Shown piece after piece: positions 10,601-18,349 of a DNA stretch of 64,000 nucleotides (within the stretch, counting starts at the first letter, position 1; each line of letters begins with the position of its first letter). This DNA comes from Lachancea kluyveri NRRL Y-12651. Its lineage: Eukaryota; Ascomycota; Saccharomycetes; Saccharomycetales; Saccharomycetaceae. Where the stretch lies: assembly GCA_000149225.2 (NCBI GenBank), contig CM000693.1, forward strand, positions 186,001 to 250,000, written 5' to 3'. The position numbers and the translations under genes are program-made. The notes under the pieces were generated by a model. It ran no database searches. It was not told the DNA's origin and worked only from the letters and a program-made list of their open reading frames with translations.

Positions 10601-11991
10601 ATATGCCTTTCAACTACATCACCGTACTGCAAATTCTTCGCTAGCTTCATACGATCACCATAACGTAAATTTCTTCTGGCGTCATCATTTTTTTTTAATA
10701 GATAGTTGGCACCAGGATGAATATTAGGCCCATTGATGACCAATTGTTGCAACTTGTGTTTGTTATAACGGGTAACCTTTTCAGGATATGTCAAGACTTT
10801 GGCGACACGATCCGGAACAGCAACTTCATCAATTGATAAGTTTGGATCTGGAGAGATAACTGTTCTACCAGAGAAGTCCACACGCTTACCAGATAAATTA
10901 CCTCTAAATCTACCCTGTTTACCCTTTAACCTTTGGCAAAACCCTCTGATAGGTTTTGTTTTACCACCAGACGCACCCGGCATCATTGCTGGGTTCACTG
11001 AGTCGGAGTTGATGTACATAGCGACAGCTAGCTGTAGATAATCCCATTGTTCCATCATGTTGTTGATAGATATACCTTTTTCTAGACCAGCTTTGATTAG
11101 CGATGAAGTCCACACAATTTCGGTTAATTTGACCGTCAAGTCATCTTCGTTAGAGGCAGGAGAATCTTGCATCATAACGGATGGACGGATACAAACTGGT
11201 GGAGCTGGGAGGTATCTCCAGATATATGTTTCAGGCCTACCACTTTTAACTGCACTGTCGATACCCAAAAGCTCGCAATCTTCGGGTTTCACCTGCTTAA
11301 ACAAGTTCAGTGTCTTTAGCGGATTCAAGTCATCCATGCAACGTTTCATGTAGCGTTCCAACTCTGGGTTATGCTCTAACACTTGTTTCCAGTCCCCAAC
11401 CCATTTTTCTTTTTCGGGAGCAGATTTCTTACCAACCCAACGGAATGTATCATGGATAATTTTTAATGAGGCAGAGCCTGAGCCTGCTGCTGCTTTTTTG
11501 ACAACACCATTTAACATACCACAGTGCAAGCATCTTCTTTGCTTCTTACATTGATCCAAAATTTTTTTCAACGTGCCCATTCTTCTTAGGTTATCGACAC
11601 CTGGGCGACGAAGCTCTGCTAAAAATTGTCTTTTATCATCGTCACTCAATAGAATTGACGCACAGTTCTTACAAACACCTTGCAAAATTTGGATAGTGGC
11701 CTTGAAATAACCAACATGGAACACTGGCAAAGCCAACTTGATGTGACCAAAATGGCCGTGACATGATGCCAAATTACCATGACAAGTGGAACATTCGGCA
11801 TGAGAGGAAGAGACACCCATTTTGGTGTCTAAAGCACCGCCTACTTTTGGAGTACGGCCATTTTCTAGATCAAACAGATCACGGGTAGAAATCTCAACTT
11901 CAGATTGTGCAACTATATCACTGGCACTTAGAGCGCTGAACTCCAGGCCTTTGATTTTCTTGGGCGCTATGTCCACAACAACTTCTTTCAT
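7615..11991 (-). CDS. RPO31: RNA polymerase III largest subunit (C160)
   Basis: 1458 residues, against 1460 for S. cerevisiae Rpo31/Rpc160. It is the catalytic subunit of RNA polymerase III, which makes tRNA, 5S rRNA and other small RNAs in the nucleus. Seen: N-terminal zinc-binding CSTCHGNLASCHGHFGH; the active-site NADFDGDEMN (aspartates near 509, 511 and 513) that holds catalytic magnesium; the bridge-helix and trigger-loop region with EPGTQMTLKTFHFAG; and the conserved C-terminal jaw. The open frame extends to 12021, but that codon is TTG. The first ATG, at 11991, gives MKEVVV as in S. cerevisiae. RPT5 is the neighbour in S. cerevisiae (YOR116C/YOR117W). PAC and RRPE motifs lie upstream. 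Confidence 0.98.
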   Translation of the reverse strand: MKEVVVDIAPKKIKGLEFSALSASDIVAQSEVEISTRDLFDLENGRTPKVGGALDTKMGVSSSHAECSTCHGNLASCHGHFGHIKLALPVFHVGYFKATIQILQGVCKNCASILLSDDDKRQFLAELRRPGVDNLRRMGTLKKILDQCKKQRRCLHCGMLNGVVKKAAAGSGSASLKIIHDTFRWVGKKSAPEKEKWVGDWKQVLEHNPELERYMKRCMDDLNPLKTLNLFKQVKPEDCELLGIDSAVKSGRPETYIWRYLPAPPVCIRPSVMMQDSPASNEDDLTVKLTEIVWTSSLIKAGLEKGISINNMMEQWDYLQLAVAMYINSDSVNPAMMPGASGGKTKPIRGFCQRLKGKQGRFRGNLSGKRVDFSGRTVISPDPNLSIDEVAVPDRVAKVLTYPEKVTRYNKHKLQQLVINGPNIHPGANYLLKKNDDARRNLRYGDRMKLAKNLQYGDVVERHIEDGDVVLFNRQPSLHRLSILSHYAKIRPWRTFRLNECVCTPYNADFDGDEMNLHVPQTEEARAEAINLMGVKNNLLTPKSGEPIIAATQDFITGSYLISHKDSFFDRATLTQLLSMMSDGNMQFDLPPPAVMKPHYLWTGKQVFSLLIRPNKKSPVIINVDAKNKVFMPPKHKGLPNEMSVNDGFVVIRGSEILSGVMDKSVLGDGKKHSVFYTILRDYGPQEAASAMNRMAKLCARYLGNRGFSIGISDVTPGADLKQKKEDKVEEAYAKCDELIDQFNKGKLETQPGCNEEQTLEAKIGGLLSKVREEVGEVCIRELDNLNAPLIMATCGSKGSTLNVSQMVAVVGQQIISGNRVPDGFQDRSLPHFPKNSKTPQSKGFVRNSFFSGLSPPEFLFHAISGREGLVDTAVKTAETGYMSRRLMKSLEDLSCQYDNTVRTSSNGIVQFTYGGDGLDPLDMEGNAQPVNFNRSWDHANNITFTHKDFGLLPYQIIENTNSILKPLEQKLVRFDNLGNKLNKEDEEKIEYIDQHDAERNFYQSLRDYMTEKATHLAKIRKAKGLKTLLDEPAPELKILNLDEQYPEYILTAVNQLCKISKNLVETFLGIAISKYHRAKVEPGTAVGAIGAQSIGEPGTQMTLKTFHFAGVASMNVTLGVPRIKEIINASKVISTPIINAVLVNDGDERAARVVKGRIEKTILSDVVYYIQDVYKDNLSFIQAKVDLGTIEKLQLELTIEDIAVAITRASKLKISTADVSIVGRNKININVFPEGYKAKSISTSAKEPSENAVFYRMQHLRRALPGIVVKGLPDISRAVINIRDDGKRELLVEGYGLRDVMTTDGVIGSKTKTNHILEIFNVLGIEAARTSIVGEIDYTMSNHGMSVDPRHIQLLGDVMTYKGEVLGITRFGLSKMRDSVLQLASFEKTTDHLFDAAFYMKKDAVEGVSECIILGQTMSIGTGSFKVVKGTSISEEDLKPKHTLFESLCNDVALKTH

Positions 11992-12141
11992 GTTTGCGAA
12001 ACAAGCTTTTCTTCTATCCAATATTCAATCGGTAAACTGGTATATTAAATATTAATCAAATACTCTTTTCAGTACAGTTTCACGTACAAATCACTCCTTC
12101 TATGACCCACTAACTCTGCGTTTATCTCGTTTTTTCTGCGA

Positions 12142-12171
12142 GATGAGCTGGAGATCAAAAGAAAAATTTTT
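12142..12171 (-). promoter_or_regulatory. PAC-like and RRPE elements of the RPO31 promoter
   Basis: GATGAGCT (12142-12149) matches the core of PAC (GCGATGAGCT), preceded by GCGA two bases out of register. AAAAATTTTT (12162-12171) matches RRPE. Together these mark the ribosome-biogenesis and Pol I/III regulon in yeasts, bound by Dot6/Tod6 and Stb3. They lie about 150-180 bp upstream of the RPO31 ATG. The rest of the 366 bp RPO31/SEM1 intergenic region also holds GGTGGCGAC (minus strand, 12297-12305), a variant of the Rpn4 site, nearer SEM1. Confidence 0.55.
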
Positions 12172-12357
12172 CGATTCCTAAAATTTTTCCCATTTTGGTC
12201 ATCTGTCACGAATAGTCATTTCGTACATACGTACATCTACACTTTGCTGTGTGGCGAAAAATCCAAAAAAAAGGAAACATTTAAAGCAGAACAGGCGTCG
12301 CCACCACTACTTTATAGCTGCAAATTACTATCATTTATAACATCATATCCAATAAAT

Positions 12358-12564
12358 ATGAGCAGTAACAAGGATATCAAGAAGACATTGGAGGAAGACG
12401 ATGAATTTGAAGACTTTCCAGTAGACTCCTGGCCCGCTAGCCAAACGCTAAAGGAATCCACAAGCGCTGACATCAACCTTTGGGAGGAAGATTGGGATGA
12501 TGTAGAAGTTGACGACGATTTTACCAGAGAATTGAGAGCCGAATTAGAAAAACACAAGCAATAG
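12358..12564 (+). CDS. SEM1: Sem1/Rpn15, proteasome lid and TREX-2 subunit (DSS1 family)
   Basis: A 68-residue, very acidic protein of the DSS1/SEM1 family (S. cerevisiae 89). Sem1 is a subunit of the 19S proteasome lid and of the TREX-2 mRNA-export complex, and a partner of BRCA2-like proteins elsewhere. Seen: the two acidic-aromatic blocks [14 protein letters not shown] and [10 protein letters not shown], followed by a basic-acidic C-terminal helix ending AELEKHKQ. The open frame extends upstream to 12244, but the homologous ATG is at 12358. It is adjacent to another proteasome gene, RPT5, in the same direction. A GGTGGC-core sequence 53 bp upstream may be an Rpn4 site. Confidence 0.93.
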   Translation: MSSNKDIKKTLEEDDEFEDFPVDSWPASQTLKESTSADINLWEEDWDDVEVDDDFTRELRAELEKHKQ

Positions 12565-12700
12565 TAAGCCTATTGCTATACTAGAGTGGCGTGTGTAAGT
12601 TTATGTACACTATCAGAAATAAAGATTAATACACGAATCCATAGGTTACCCTGACTGTCACTATTCACGTAGCTACCAAAGGGTGAGAGCTCCTTGTTTC

Positions 12701-12709
12701 GGTGGCAAA
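12701..12709 (+). promoter_or_regulatory. Rpn4 proteasome-associated control element (PACE) of RPT5
   Basis: GGTGGCAAA is an exact copy of the PACE consensus recognised by Rpn4, the activator of proteasome genes. It lies 70 bp upstream of the RPT5 ATG, in the usual orientation and distance. Confidence 0.85.
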
Positions 12710-12778
12710 TGAATACAAACTACTAGTATGTTATCTTACTGCCAGCATAAAGGAGTCATATAACCATATAGAATAACG

Positions 12779-14083
12779 ATGTCTACGCTTGAAGAACTTG
12801 CATCCCAGCAGTTACCTGGGGATGATGACATTGACCAAGAGATTCTAGGTTTACCAACTCCAGAATTGACAACTAGAACCAAGTTATTGGATAACGAAAT
12901 CAGAATCTTTAGATCGGAGTTGCAAAGACTATCGCATGAAAATAGCGTAATGTTGGACAAGATCAAGGACAATAAGGAAAAGATCAAGAACAACAAACAA
13001 TTACCTTACCTTGTTGCGAACATTGTCGAAATTATGGACATGGATGGGTTGGATGACGAACAAAACAGTGAATCTGCTACACAGGGTGGCAACGTGAACT
13101 TGGATAATGCGGCAAAGGGGAAAGCTGCAGTGGTTAAGACTTCATCGAGACAGACTGTATTTTTACCTATGGTTGGCCTAGTTGATCCAAATAAACTAAA
13201 GCCGAATGATCTTGTCGGTGTCAACAAGGATTCTTACTTGGTGTTGGACACACTTCCTTCTGAGTTCGACTCGCGGGTTAAAGCAATGGAAGTAGATGAA
13301 AAACCTACAGAGACTTACTCTGATGTCGGTGGGTTAGATAAGCAAATTGAAGAATTGGTCGAAGCTATTGTCCTACCAATGAAGCAGTCTGAGAAGTTCA
13401 AAGACATGGGTATCAAGGCACCAAAGGGTGCTTTGATGTACGGTCCACCAGGTACGGGTAAAACCCTTTTGGCTAGGGCTTGTGCCGCCCAAACAAATGC
13501 CACATTTTTAAAGCTAGCCGCTCCTCAATTGGTGCAGATGTTTATCGGTGAGGGTGCTAAATTGGTCCGCGATGCCTTCGCTTTGGCAAAAGAGAAGGCT
13601 CCTACGATTATCTTTATTGATGAACTAGATGCCATCGGTACCAAACGTTTTGATTCTGAAAAGTCAGGTGATAGAGAAGTGCAAAGAACAATGCTAGAAT
13701 TGCTAAATCAACTAGATGGGTTCGGTTCGGACGACCGTGTCAAGGTGTTGGCCGCAACGAATAGAGTTGATGTTTTAGATCCTGCCTTACTAAGATCTGG
13801 TAGATTAGATAGAAAAATTGAGTTTCCACTACCTTCAGAGGAAGCCAGGGCTCAAATTTTGCAGATCCACTCCAGAAAAATGACAACGGATGATTCCATT
13901 AATTGGCAGGAGTTGGCGAGATCTACGGACGAGTTCAATGGTGCTCAATTGAAAGCCGTTTCAGTAGAGGCTGGTATGATCGCCTTAAGAAACGGGCAAT
14001 CTCAAGTCAAGCATGAAGACTTTGTTGAGGCTATCGGTGAAGTGCAAGCAAGAAAGACCAAATCTGTCTCATTCTATGCTTGA
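12779..14083 (+). CDS. RPT5: 26S proteasome regulatory ATPase Rpt5
   Basis: 434 residues, the S. cerevisiae length. It is one of six AAA ATPases in the 19S base ring, which unfolds and translocates substrates. Seen: an N-terminal coiled coil (about 30-75) before an OB domain, Walker A GPPGTGKT at 222-229, Walker B IIFIDELD at about 277-284, a second-region-of-homology block [22 protein letters not shown], and the C-terminal FYA, the HbYX motif that docks into the 20S alpha ring and opens the gate. It follows SEM1 in this genome, so two proteasome genes from separate S. cerevisiae chromosomes are neighbours. An exact PACE site lies upstream. Confidence 0.98.
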   Translation: MSTLEELASQQLPGDDDIDQEILGLPTPELTTRTKLLDNEIRIFRSELQRLSHENSVMLDKIKDNKEKIKNNKQLPYLVANIVEIMDMDGLDDEQNSESATQGGNVNLDNAAKGKAAVVKTSSRQTVFLPMVGLVDPNKLKPNDLVGVNKDSYLVLDTLPSEFDSRVKAMEVDEKPTETYSDVGGLDKQIEELVEAIVLPMKQSEKFKDMGIKAPKGALMYGPPGTGKTLLARACAAQTNATFLKLAAPQLVQMFIGEGAKLVRDAFALAKEKAPTIIFIDELDAIGTKRFDSEKSGDREVQRTMLELLNQLDGFGSDDRVKVLAATNRVDVLDPALLRSGRLDRKIEFPLPSEEARAQILQIHSRKMTTDDSINWQELARSTDEFNGAQLKAVSVEAGMIALRNGQSQVKHEDFVEAIGEVQARKTKSVSFYA

Positions 14084-14114
14084 TCGGTTGTATATTATTA
14101 TGCATTTGTTTTAT

Positions 14115-15530
14115 CTAATCAAACAAGTAAATTTTCCCACCATTTCCGCTACATAGCATTTTACTAGTCTCTTGAGGATGCCATGCCAAAGTGGTGACTG
14201 GTTTGCCATCAGGGACCTCAAATCGTTTTAAAGTTCTAGTAGTTTTCCAGTCCCAAACAACGACACTACCTCTGCTGTCGCCTGATACAATGTATTGTCC
14301 ATCGGGAGAAAACCCAAAGTTAATCCCAAACCCTGCACATAGGTGGCCACGAAATACTTTTTTCAAGTTTTTTTTATATTTTGGTTTCATAGAAAAGGAA
14401 TAGATTGCGTTATCCATACTCTGTGCGGAAAAATAGTGTTGTTCTGGATGAATCTCGAGGTACGGCATCGAATACTGTGACGTATCGCTTATCTGTTTAA
14501 TCGGGATGTTAACCTGATTCTCCCATATTCTGACAGTTTTATCCTCTGATGATGAAATAAACTTAGAGCCATCAGGGAAATACTTCAAAGAAATAATCGA
14601 CGATAAGTGGTGATTGTAGGTTTGGATTAAGCCTTCTTTGTTAGATACACGAGAGTCGTAATGTCGGATTTCGGAATTGGATAAACCGACGATGTATTCG
14701 TTATTGTTTGTCGGGTGGTAGGTAGCACAATTCGGGACAGAGTGCCACTTGAGCCTAGACTTTACTTTGCCAGTTTCCGTATCCCAAACTTTTAAGGTCT
14801 GGTCAAAGCTGACACTTAGAAACTCAGTACCGTCACTGTTGAAGTTGATATCCCTAACCGCCTTCCTATGTCCCCTGTAATCACGCAGTAGTGTACGTTC
14901 GTGGTACATATCCCATATGTTGATTACATTATCATTACCCCCAGAAAGGAACAAGTGACCTGTTTCGGGCAAAAACTTTAGCTTGGTGGTACCATTAACA
15001 TGCCCTTTGAATGTATAAATAATTTTTTTAGGTAGAAAGCATTGAAAAGACAATGGAGCTTTGTGAAAGTCAACATCTTCTTCAATTGGAGGTTGTAGAA
15101 AGCCACGGCCTTGGTAATCTACCAACGATTTACCATAAAATTTAGAAGTTTCCTTTTCTGACAGTCCTGGATCAAGATCATTAACACTATCTTCCTTGAA
15201 TTCAAAGGCTGATGAGATGTTGCTTGCCGAAACTTCGTCATCGCTAGAGCTGCTCCATGATCCCCATGGACCCTTGCCACCGCGTTTCTGTTTCTTAGCT
15301 TTTAATTCAGATTTCTTAAAGTAATGGCGCTTCTTGTTGGCATTGGTTGATAGTACAAAAGCAGATTCGTCAATTTGCTGTTTGGTTATACTACTCGACG
15401 GGAAAGAAGTTGTGGTTTGGTCATTATTTTTGGTTGGCGTGTTGCCGGAAGTAGTGACAGCAAACGTACCCTGGGGTGAAGAGATGCCTTCAAAGTCTGA
15501 ATCAGAACTATATCCTTGAACTAACGACAT
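14115..15530 (-). CDS. CDC40: Prp17/Cdc40 WD-repeat splicing factor
   Basis: 471 residues (S. cerevisiae 455). Cdc40/Prp17 acts in the second step of pre-mRNA splicing and is needed for cell-cycle progression. Seen: a low-complexity N-terminal third with a basic KKRHYFKKSELKAKKQKR segment and GKGPWGSW, characteristic of the family; the linker KFYGKSLVDYQGRGFLQPP; then seven WD repeats from about 165 to 471 (repeats such as LSGGNDNVINIWD, LSVSFDQTLKVWD, ISSSEDKTVRIWE). It is convergent with RPT5; the stop codons lie about 30 bp apart. Tandem with ESF1, as in S. cerevisiae (YDR364C, YDR365C), but a tRNA-Lys gene lies between. Confidence 0.96.
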   Translation of the reverse strand: MSLVQGYSSDSDFEGISSPQGTFAVTTSGNTPTKNNDQTTTSFPSSSITKQQIDESAFVLSTNANKKRHYFKKSELKAKKQKRGGKGPWGSWSSSSDDEVSASNISSAFEFKEDSVNDLDPGLSEKETSKFYGKSLVDYQGRGFLQPPIEEDVDFHKAPLSFQCFLPKKIIYTFKGHVNGTTKLKFLPETGHLFLSGGNDNVINIWDMYHERTLLRDYRGHRKAVRDINFNSDGTEFLSVSFDQTLKVWDTETGKVKSRLKWHSVPNCATYHPTNNNEYIVGLSNSEIRHYDSRVSNKEGLIQTYNHHLSSIISLKYFPDGSKFISSSEDKTVRIWENQVNIPIKQISDTSQYSMPYLEIHPEQHYFSAQSMDNAIYSFSMKPKYKKNLKKVFRGHLCAGFGINFGFSPDGQYIVSGDSRGSVVVWDWKTTRTLKRFEVPDGKPVTTLAWHPQETSKMLCSGNGGKIYLFD

Positions 15531-15681
15531 AGGTTGTATGTTATCTACCGCAAATATAGTCTGATGACTAGAAAAAAGCTTTATAAACTTGCATATTAAA
15601 AATTAAATAACTTTGTATCACGAGGTGTGTGCAGCTGTTTTATAGGTATCTTATCTGTGCCATCGCTGTATTAATTAGTTA

Positions 15682-15754
15682 GCCTTGTTGGCGCAATCGG
15701 TAGCGCGTATGACTCTTAATCATAAGGCTAGGGGTTCGAGCCCCCTACAGGGCT
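15682..15754 (+). tRNA. tK(CUU): tRNA-Lys (anticodon CTT), copy 2
   Basis: Identical over all 73 nt to the copy at 7367-7439 (GCCTTGT acceptor, CTCTTAA anticodon loop). The flanks differ, so identity ends at the gene borders. A T-rich terminator follows directly (TTTTATTTTT from 15753). It lies between the 5' end of CDC40 and the 3' end of ESF1. Confidence 0.97.
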
Positions 15755-15915
15755 TTTATTTTTCAAAGGCTCTGGCTCTATAATTTTTTTTTTGTTTTAA
15801 TTCAACAAAGATTCAGAACAAAATGTAGAGCTCCGATTAGCCCATTTCTTCTTTGCAACTTTTCTTTCAAAGTCTTGAATTATTATACATTTGCTTATGT
15901 ACATGCTAGATGTTT

Positions 15916-17787
15916 TCATTTTCTACTCTTCTTGTTTCTACGCTTCAACTTGGCCACCAAACCATTTAGTTCGTTCGAATTGTTATTCTTACGAGGTTGC
16001 TCAAGTTTGCGCTTTTTGTTTCCTTTTTTCTTGGAGACACGTTGGTTACGTTCTTTTAGAATCTCTTTCATAGCAGTAGTACCCTTGAACTCTGGTTGAG
16101 AAGGATCAATGGCAAAGTCATGGTCTTCAAACACTTCTCTAAATCTGGGATCATTCAAATCAGGTTTAAATTCGTCCTCTACAATCTTTTCCCTGTTTTG
16201 GTACTTGGTTCTTTTGCCTTTTTCCTTTTCGGATCTGAGGATCTCGGTCATATTGAAGTGCGCCTTCTTGTTCAGCTTAGATTCGGTATCATTGTCATCA
16301 TCCATCATCAACAATTCTAATTCAGCTTTAGATTTCTTTTCCTTTTCAACTTCGTCAGCAGTTTTGGATTGACTGTCACTTTTATTCAGCTTCTCTCTCT
16401 TCTTTTCTTCAGCCTTCTTTTTCAATTCTTTTACTCTTTCCTTCCTCATCTTACGACGCTCTTTCTCTTTGCGTCTAATCTTTTCAATGGTTGTTTCGTC
16501 CTTGCCGTCTTCATCATCTTTTTTAGCCTCATCTAGGCCGGGAGTAAAGGTGATTTCCATGTCGACATCACCGCCCTCGTTGTCACTTTTGTCAAAAAGA
16601 GATTTGTCACCGATCCTGATGGATTCACTAACTAAACTCTTCAACTTGTTTCTCGAATCTTCGTTGATTTCTTCTTCAGAACCTTCACTATCAGATGCTA
16701 GGTATGCTTTGAAATCCATGTCTTCAATCTCTTTTTGCGTGAATGCTCTCTTAGACATCTCAACTCTTTCTGCAGGGGTTTCATCCCAAGTCAATTTCAC
16801 GTTGGAGTGCTGTAAAGCATCGGTGCTAAACTGCGCTGGCTTGTAATTCTTTGGAACATCTTCACACTCATCCTTTGGTTCATCGCTGAAATCCATACCT
16901 TCGGGAACATATCTTAAGTCAAACATGTTTGCAGTAGATTCGTACTCCGTACCATCACAGTTTTGATATATGGCTTCGGCAGTTTCGACGTTATTACAAA
17001 ACACAACCGCGTAGTAGTATCTTAAACGGTCCAATTGGTAACGACGTAGCGCTTTTGAATCGTAATCCTTTTCCGCATCACCTTCTTCATACAAATCTTT
17101 AATGTCAACGTCAGAGTCATCGCCATCCTTGCGTTGACTCTTTTTCTTTTTACCTTGAAAGAGTTCTCTTGGTGGACCTTCGACTTCTTCTCTCTGCATC
17201 CTTTCCTTACCAAATTCACTTGGATAGATGGCTATTTTCAATATTTTACCACCTTTTGGTACAAAACTAGAAAAGGTAACCATCAGATCGGTAGATTTAA
17301 CGTGGTCCCAGTCCAAGTTGACCACCGCTAGCATTCTGGTGGCATCGCCAGTAGGTGGTTTGCTTTCTTCGATTTCCAAATCCGACTCTTCACTTTCTAG
17401 TTCGCTGTTCTCAGATTCTTCCTCTGATTCAGAAGAACTTTCTTCTTCTGATGAAGATAGATAATCGCTTGGAACCTCACCACGGGCTCTATCTAAAGAA
17501 GTAACCTTGGTAGATTCTCCTTCTTCATCCGAAGGAGAGGACGATTCCTCTTCTTTTTCAAAATATCTCTCAAAATCCTTTGTTTCCTTGTTGTCAACAT
17601 CTTTCAATCTTCTCCCATACTTATCAACTTTGGCCTTCTTTTTGATTTCCAGATCCTTCTTGCTAAATCTATCATCCAGTTTGATTTTCAAATTTTTCGG
17701 TTTGGCATCCTTAAATTTAGGATCACTGTGAATCCCAGAAAACCTGGGGTCATTGGTAGTAGGATTTAAGTTTTTATCACCAGACAT
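15916..17787 (-). CDS. ESF1: Esf1, 18S rRNA-processing factor
   Basis: 623 residues (S. cerevisiae 628). Esf1 is an essential nucleolar factor for early pre-rRNA cleavage in 40S subunit production. Seen: N-terminal DPRF(S/T)GIHSDPKFK blocks; a long acidic Ser/Glu-rich stretch (about residues 75-145); a central RRM-like domain (about 150-300) with a conserved RLRYYYAVVFC segment; a charged Lys/Glu-rich coiled coil (about 430-500); and the C-terminal NUC153 domain around DLNDPRFREVFEDHDFAIDPS. The start ATG at 17785-17787 is the first in frame. PAC and RRPE motifs upstream agree with a ribosome-biogenesis gene. Confidence 0.96.
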   Translation of the reverse strand: MSGDKNLNPTTNDPRFSGIHSDPKFKDAKPKNLKIKLDDRFSKKDLEIKKKAKVDKYGRRLKDVDNKETKDFERYFEKEEESSSPSDEEGESTKVTSLDRARGEVPSDYLSSSEEESSSESEEESENSELESEESDLEIEESKPPTGDATRMLAVVNLDWDHVKSTDLMVTFSSFVPKGGKILKIAIYPSEFGKERMQREEVEGPPRELFQGKKKKSQRKDGDDSDVDIKDLYEEGDAEKDYDSKALRRYQLDRLRYYYAVVFCNNVETAEAIYQNCDGTEYESTANMFDLRYVPEGMDFSDEPKDECEDVPKNYKPAQFSTDALQHSNVKLTWDETPAERVEMSKRAFTQKEIEDMDFKAYLASDSEGSEEEINEDSRNKLKSLVSESIRIGDKSLFDKSDNEGGDVDMEITFTPGLDEAKKDDEDGKDETTIEKIRRKEKERRKMRKERVKELKKKAEEKKREKLNKSDSQSKTADEVEKEKKSKAELELLMMDDDNDTESKLNKKAHFNMTEILRSEKEKGKRTKYQNREKIVEDEFKPDLNDPRFREVFEDHDFAIDPSQPEFKGTTAMKEILKERNQRVSKKKGNKKRKLEQPRKNNNSNELNGLVAKLKRRNKKSRK

Positions 17788-18349
17788 CTTATCTTGGTAT
17801 ATCCCTGTACTGTAATAACAATCCCAGCACTACAATATTTCAAGAGATGAGATGAGCATTCTGACAAAATTTGAAAAATTTTGTCCGAGTCGTTTCTTTT
17901 CGGAGAGGAAAAAAAAAAAAAGAAGCCACCCTCGGATTTTGCGCGATAGATCCGAGGGTCTTAATTAAAAGAAAGCGATACTGTATATCACGTGATAGTA
18001 AACTGTCTTTCGGTTATTCTCATCGGGCAACAATCTTAGATGCCTCTGGATAATCACAGCGATTGTATTTTATATGTCACTACGAACTTTCTACGGGGTT
18101 TTTAGATTCAATAGAACACCAATGTTATAACTAACCCTTTTATTCAGAAATGCGTCACGTTCAATGCATGTGATCTTGTCCGACTCAATTTGTGCCGGAT
18201 GGACGGGCACGTGATGCTCGGCGTCACGCTTTGGATCTTCGTGTAGTCTGGATACAGCTGTTTTAAGTTTTGAAGCAAAAGTGTTAGCAATCGCTGACAT
18301 GATATTCGTGCTTTAATCGACCCTTGTAGAGCTAATGAGCTTATGAACC
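17788..18349. promoter_or_regulatory. ESF1/RTC5 intergenic: PAC, RRPE and two CACGTG sites
   Basis: Overlapping GATGAG cores (PAC-like) at 17846-17856 and TGAAAAATTTT (RRPE) at 17872-17882 sit 60-95 bp upstream of ESF1. CACGTG E-boxes (Cbf1/Pho4-type) are at 17989-17994, within the palindrome ATCACGTGAT, and at 18208-18213. A minus-strand small ORF (18091-18300) occupies much of the remainder. Confidence 0.6.
18091..18300 (-). CDS. Possible small ORF, unrecognised
   Basis: 69 codons from ATG at 18298-18300, on the strand opposite RTC5 and 49 bp from it. The product is hydrophilic (MSAIANTFASKLKTAVSR, then a His/Asp-rich part) with no transmembrane segment or motif I know. The N-terminal 20 residues could form an amphipathic helix, which would suit a mitochondrial or membrane-surface protein. 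Against it: one CACGTG site lies inside, and a 69-codon frame can occur by chance. Conservation in related yeasts would decide. Confidence 0.3.
   Translation of the reverse strand: MSAIANTFASKLKTAVSRLHEDPKRDAEHHVPVHPAQIESDKITCIERDAFLNKRVSYNIGVLLNLKTP

Noticed and set aside
11992-12021. Ten-residue N-terminal extension of RPO31
   Set aside because: The upstream codon is TTG, not ATG; the S. cerevisiae protein begins at the residue encoded by the ATG at 11991. The same reasoning moved the starts of SEM1, the Omp85-like gene, the RGA gene and the zinc-cluster gene; for LEO1, VPS74 and BCS1 the family-conserved ATG was used.
17981-18100. Possible centromere (ATCACGTGAT resembles CDEI)
   Set aside because: No long AT-rich CDEII or TTCCGAA-containing CDEIII follows; it is better read as a Cbf1-type promoter site.
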